Shown in pieces: positions 59,208 through 64,000 of a stretch of DNA of 64,000 nucleotides. Position 1 is the first letter of the stretch; each line of letters begins with the position of its first letter. The notes below the pieces were generated by a model. The model was not told the DNA's origin and made no database searches. It saw only the letters and a program-made list of their open reading frames with translations. The position numbers and the translations under genes are program-made. The stretch is from Nicotiana tabacum (Eukaryota; Streptophyta; Magnoliopsida; Solanales; Solanaceae): contig NC_134096.1 in assembly GCF_000715075.1 (NCBI RefSeq), positions 38,327,804 through 38,391,803 of the forward strand, written 5' to 3'.

Positions 59208-62200
59208 CAAAAGTCATCTCACTTGTGCATTTACGAGGTTTTTTCTAGAGTTGATCAAGCAAGTTATACTTTTCATCATAATATATTTAGTTTCACATTG
59301 CATTAAATCTACTTTTATTTTACAAATATTTATTTGAGCATCTTCCTACTTATAGGTCACGATACTTTAGCAACTTATTTTAGTACATAGCTTTTATTCA
59401 TATGGTCTTCTTGCTTTGATCAATAATTAATATTTATTTCTTTTTAGCTAACATATTATTAGAATTTTAACAAATAGATACATCTTCAAGAGAAGCCCAA
59501 TTATATAAAAGAAGAAGGAAAAAGTACATCCTTCTCTAACCCAAAATTTCACAACTCATCAGATTATCCCTAACCCATTAACCCATTAATACCCAAAACC
59601 CTTCACTCAAATTTCTTTCTCCCAGAACCCATGACTAACTCAAGTCAACCCTTTCCAATTCCCCTTCGTTCAAAACCGTACCGGCAAATTCATCTCGTTT
59701 CTTCCTCATTTGATTTATTATATTCTCATTCCTTTTGTACGTCCTTTCTTACTTTATTTTCCTTACTTATCTTCCTTATCGAATCCGTAAAACAATTGCT
59801 TTTTTACCTTATTTATGAGCCAATATATTAGTTCCATTTTTAGTCAAAATCGCTGACGCGCCTGAAAATTCACCTACTCTTCTTTTCATTCACAGGTTCG
59901 GACTTATTTGTTAAATGTAGACAGGTTTGAGGTAGGCGTTTCATTTGTTACTGATTGGATTATAATTTTTGAAGTTCAATAACATATATTTCTCTCATGA
60001 TTTTCGGTTCAAATTCCACTGATTATGGGCAAGTATTTTAGTCCTTTTCTGTTAAAATAATCAGCAACAACTTTTCTTCCCTATTTCAATACTCAAATCT
60101 CGCCCCAATCCTCGAATTCCTTGTTGACAGAATTCTTGTTTTTATTTTCTAAATCGTTCTTTATTTGGATAATTCTTTTCCATTATAGTGACACGACTTA
60201 AGTCTAATTTACTACTATAAATACCACTAGTTCTATACACTAGGGGGACCTTGGATCACGATTTTCACTATATAGCTATTCTATTCTCCTCTGTTCTTCC
60301 GAGGTAAATATCAGGGTAGAGCTTTAGTTTTTCTCTTCGTTCGAGACAAAGCTTTAGTCCTTATATTTGCTCAATACAATCGGGGCCTATCGAGTTCGAG
60401 TATTGGTTTCTCATCAGTGTTGTTCTATTTTTCGCACGAGTTGTGGCATATTCCGAAGAGTAATTGGCTTATTTGTCGCTGTTGAAGTTACTGGATTCCT
60501 AATCTTCTTATTATATTATTCCGTTCTCCAACTTGTTAGTTTCTTAAGCAATGCATTACTATCCCTTTACGTGCTAGTTGTTTGTTAGAATAGACTAGTT
60601 GTCTTCTTTAGTTGTTTTTCTCTCTTTTACTTTTTTCTGCGATTTGTTCGCGCTTGGTTATGCTGAATGCTGTGCGACATTCTTTTGAAATGCATACCAA
60701 GTAAAATTCCAGGTACGTCACTTGAATCTCCATACGTGCCTTCCTTCTATGCTTGGTTTAAAAAAATTAAGCAGAACCTTATGGCTTGGTCATCTATACA
60801 TCATGTTCTGGGACTAACCTTGCAATTTTTAAAGTTGTCTTCCCAACTGGATATATGCCACGCTTATTATTATTTTTGCTTGTTTTGAATATCTAGATGG
60901 TCTGTAGATTATATAATAAATAGTTAAATACTAGAGATGTTACCTTTAGGATTCAATGGTAAATGAGGTCGACAATCTTGTTTGTGACAAAATCTATCTA
61001 GATGTATGTCTTTAATGTGCTCTTATATGACTGATAGGCAAATGGCCTAAATTGAATATTAGATATCATGCTCTAATGTGCTCTTATATCATGCTTTTAG
61101 GAAATAGCAATAATCAAATCAAGTATGTGAAAAGTTATAAGTTTATTCAAGAATTGAATGCTGGCCTGGTCGCTTATTTCTTTCCTATTGACATGTATAT
61201 TCATATTTGTGTGAGTTGACTTGACAGGGTCAAACTCTAGTTTGGGCTGAGTTTTGGATCTGGAAAGTTGGGAAGGTCCTAAGACGAGTCTTCCAGAGAG
61301 ACATGGATTTCGTTTAGTCATCTTATAATAGTGAATGGGGGTTGCTGGGAAAAGGAAAAATCATGTGCTACTCGTTCGTACGCCTCTTCTCTACTTATGT
61401 GCTCAAGATATGCTTTAATTATTTTTTTACTATAAACACTAGTCTTGCCCGTAGGAGATGATAAAGAAGACCTGCTTGTTATTTGCTTTTACATGAAACT
61501 TCCATAATTGGCATTTGAGTAGTACGTCGGTTTTTTTAAAAAAAAACAATAGTTCATGTCTTATTATGGGTCTATTTTTAGCTTTAAACTAAAGGCAGAA
61601 CTTTCTTTTATTAAATCATATTTATCATCCTTTTATTAGTTATTTCAATTTGCAAACACTTAAGGAGTTTTATGTTTAATCTCATCATTAGTTTTTGTTG
61701 GTTTTATTACGTGATAGGCTATTGTCCAGTGGACTAATATTTCACTTTTATTTAAATTTTGTGAGTATACTATATATTCCGATAACTATTATTTTTTACT
61801 CTAGTTGATTCTTGGTAAAATTTTCACCCATTTTTTATATTTTCTATGCATATAGCTATCTAGTCTATTAAACTTGGTGTATTGTATATCTGAATATTAA
61901 TTCAAGGATCTTGCATATTTAAGAGACCACTTCATCGCTTTAGTTAATTTAATTAATTCGGAGGCCAACATGAACCCTTACTTGCCTTATGTGTTACTTG
62001 TTAAGTCTCTATGTGCTCCCTTTTATGTGACGCTGATAAGAATAGAAATAGAAACTTGAGATTTTCTTTAAGTCCAGAACCATCCCTCTAGAATAGTGTC
62101 CGAAGCCTCCTGGACTATAGGAAGAGACGAGTAGTTTTAAGTTAAGACGCGACTTAGAATTAATTAGTGCGCTCTTAGGTTAACAATTTAAAGATAGTAA

Positions 62201-62701
62201 TGAGGGTAGTGGACATGATACACAAATTGCCCGAATAGCCATTGCACTTTTGGCTATAAAAGTCTTAGCAGACTTTGCACGGGAGTTGAACCATGAGGCT
62301 TAAAAATTTAGGCCCCCTTTTATATAACTAAGTAGGCTTTTTACGATTTACAATTCTTACATTTTTCCGTTACTAGTTTTAATTAATTGCTTTGACCACT
62401 TTAGGATCGATTCACAACTCAGCAACCTACAACTTAGTTTAACTCAATAATCCCACATAGCATAAAATTTGGTTGGGACCCACAGTTGTGGACCTCGAAG
62501 AGTGCCTAACATCTTATCTTCGAGGTAATTTGAGCCCTTACCCGATCTTTGGTGATGTTGACTAGTCAAACAGAGTTATTCGCAAATAGGTATCCTAACG
62601 CACCTTAAAAATCGTTAGGTGGCGACTCTTCTCTTTTAATACCCATTTAAAAAAGTTGTCACATTTCGAAACCCGCTTTCGCGAGAAAATGGGGCGCGAC
62701 A
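58960..62701 (+). repeat. 3' LTR of element D
   Basis: 3,742 bp, TGTTGACATCC to ...GGGGCGCGACA, colinear with the 5' LTR. It retains the 136 bp around 61238-61373 that the 5' copy has lost. An (ATT)n run lies at 59177-59206. Confidence 0.9.
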
Positions 62702-63746
62702 CTACATATTTTTCTGAGACCCATGAATAGAAGATATAATAATAAGACATATAGGGAATCAAGAATATAGACACCCCTAGTATTTTTATGATTAGAGTCA
62801 TTTATGAAAGTTGTACTTTTGCTCGTTTCTTTTTTATTGTGTTAATCATGCCGAAAGGAAAGAAGGGATAGCCTTAACATACCTGAATCGATTTTCTTGA
62901 CAATCCCTCTAACACACGTTAATTGCGACAAAACACGTAACAACGTATCGAAGTAGGGAAAAATCTGTATAATATTCTTGAGAAAGATTGCATCGTACTT
63001 CTTTAGAATCGCAAATCCCACGTTGCTATAGTATTAAATAGTCTTCGTATGCAATGTTGAAGCAAATCACGTTGCTATTGCAAAATATGATCTTTGCTGA
63101 AGCTTTCTTCTGTGACTTAGTAGATGTGTGCATTCATTTTGCGAATTAAAGAGAGGTCTTTTAAGTCTTTGGGTATGGGCCCCACTTATGTGGTGGCTTA
63201 GCCACATAATCCTCTAACTTGTCACCTTACCATTATAACTTATGAGTCATTAATTTGGGGTGGTTTTCTTCCACGTTGGGGGGGGGGAGGGGGTGGATTA
63301 GGCTTATCAAAAATTATGATTAGTTAGTTAATCTTCCACCAAAATTATTAATAATCTAATTACCAACATAATTAGAAATTATCTCAAATTATGCTATTTT
63401 AACACATTTCATGTATTCTACTATCATGGTCATGTGGTACCTTGTATGACACTAGTCCATAAATACGGGGTATTATAGCTTGGACCGTATTTTCAATCAA
63501 AATGTCAAACTTCGACGAAATTCATTTTCTTCGATTTTCTTGCCCTCTCACCTTCATGAATTTACTCATCACTTGTTTGAAATAGCATAATTCTTATAAT
63601 CTCAAAATAATCTCATTTTCAAGCTTACGTCGATTAACTTACGACGAAATTTTAACGTACAAAAATGCGGGATGTAACATCTCATTTCTGAGCTTCATCA
63701 ATTTACTTATGGCGTACTTTCACGTACGAAAATATGGGGTGTAACA
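62702..63746 (-). repeat. 5' LTR of element E, last segment
   Basis: Begins with the second CTACA and continues to ...GGGGTGTAACA, matching 24907-25965 of the reference LTR. ACATC follows. Confidence 0.88.
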
Positions 63747-64000
63747 ACATCCACCTGAAGTGGGGAGGAAAAGTCACTGTAAGGCTGCTTAACTTTCAAC
63801 CACATACGAGTGAAACCATGTAGTTAGGACATCTTAATGTTGGGATGATATCATGTATTGGTTAGAGAGAATGAACAATTTGCTCTGAGATAGACATTTG
63901 TTTTTTTGCCATAACAACTCTCAAACTGAAATACCAGGACACTTCATGGACAACTACAATACTAGGAACAAAGTAAGTTACTCACTGAGGCATGATCTAA
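63747..64000. other. Flank of element E
   Basis: Starts with the duplicated ACATC and continues the DNA interrupted at 23955. No gene, RNA or repeat is recognised in these 254 bases. Confidence 0.5.

Larger units (their letters stand above)
42399..62701 (+). mobile_element. Element D: Ogre/Tat-lineage Ty3-gypsy retrotransposon
   Basis: 20,303 bp in plus sense, flanked by CTACA (42394-42398 and 62702-62706). LTRs of 3.6 and 3.7 kb, a tRNA-Arg primer site, an extra ORF1 before gag, gag, protease, a candidate intron, RT, RNase H, a second archaeal-type RNase H, integrase, tandem repeats and a polypurine tract. This set (size, primer tRNA, ORF1, intron, double RNase H) defines Ogre elements. Coding parts carry stops and a few frameshifts, so it is no longer autonomous. 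About seven differences are counted in the first 210 bp of the LTR pair, which makes it the youngest large insertion here by that rough measure. Confidence 0.93.
23956..63746 (-). mobile_element. Element E: LTR element of family B, host of three insertions
   Basis: A minus-strand element bounded by the duplication ACATC (23951-23955 and 63747-63751). Its 3' LTR is 23956-25965. The internal DNA is 25966-27988 plus 29823-32420, and the primer site is 32406-32417. The 5' LTR is split into 32421-32767, 42340-42398 and 62702-63746 by elements C and D. Stripped of insertions it is about 8.1 kb. The internal 4.6 kb has no recognisable gag-pol domain, so it looks like a non-autonomous (LARD-like) member or a strongly decayed copy. 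Its 5' leader next to the primer site resembles that of element B, which does keep gag. Confidence 0.85.

Noticed and set aside
1..64000. Integrated pararetrovirus or other viral sequence
   Set aside because: No movement-protein or coat-protein motif was recognised; all RT-type coding belongs to LTR elements with integrase or LTR ends.

Overview
The window is plant nuclear DNA, almost certainly from a Solanaceae genome and plausibly Nicotiana. The evidence is a SINE tail of the tobacco TS type, an Ogre/Tat retrotransposon primed by tRNA-Arg, chromovirus-like LTR elements primed by initiator tRNA-Met, and a Stowaway-type MITE with the Solanaceae terminal sequence. Only one credible host gene is visible: a trihelix transcription factor on the minus strand at 108-833. 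Nearly everything else is LTR retrotransposon, much of it nested.

Layout. (1) 1-2510: trihelix gene, its upstream region and a MITE. (2) 2511-4235: 5' LTR, tRNA-Asp primer site and gag start of an Athila-like element, cut by (3) 4236-6590, a small minus-strand LTR element ('F') whose only coding remnant is a dead protease-like reading frame; a SINE tail follows. (4) 6704-8493: AT-rich DNA with a candidate LTR remnant. (5) 8494-22335: minus-strand element 'B' (LTR, gag stub, LTR). Its 3' LTR contains the 9.45 kb gypsy element 'A' (9616-19070), flanked by the 5 bp duplication TTAAC. (6) 22336-23955: degraded minus-strand gypsy DNA. (7) 23956-63746: element 'E', same LTR family as B, flanked by ACATC. 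Its internal region holds a solo LTR of its own family (27989-29817, ACTCC). Its 5' LTR holds two further whole elements 55 bp apart: non-autonomous element 'C' (32768-42339, TAAGA) and the 20.3 kb Ogre 'D' (42399-62701, CTACA). (8) 63747-64000: flanking DNA.

The coding content is retrotransposon gag, protease, reverse transcriptase, RNase H and integrase, all broken by stops or frameshifts. D is the best preserved. It has the extra upstream ORF1, gag, protease with a G-patch-like segment, a candidate 204 bp intron, RT, a first RNase H, a second (archaeal-type) RNase H, integrase, a 31 bp minisatellite and a polypurine tract. Elements C and E have long LTRs around several kb with no recognisable gag-pol, so they would depend on proteins supplied in trans.

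The most interesting signals are: five matched target-site duplications that order the insertions; three large elements inserted within about 225 bp of the same 2 kb LTR family; element A, whose two LTRs share R-U5 but have unrelated U3 regions and which carries an inverted LTR fragment; CG-rich palindromic blocks just upstream of a TAAATA box in otherwise unrelated LTRs; and the protease-only element F with a 17 bp fold-back at its truncated end. All statements come from reading the sequence by eye. Difference counts are rough, and family names rest on recalled motifs rather than a database search.
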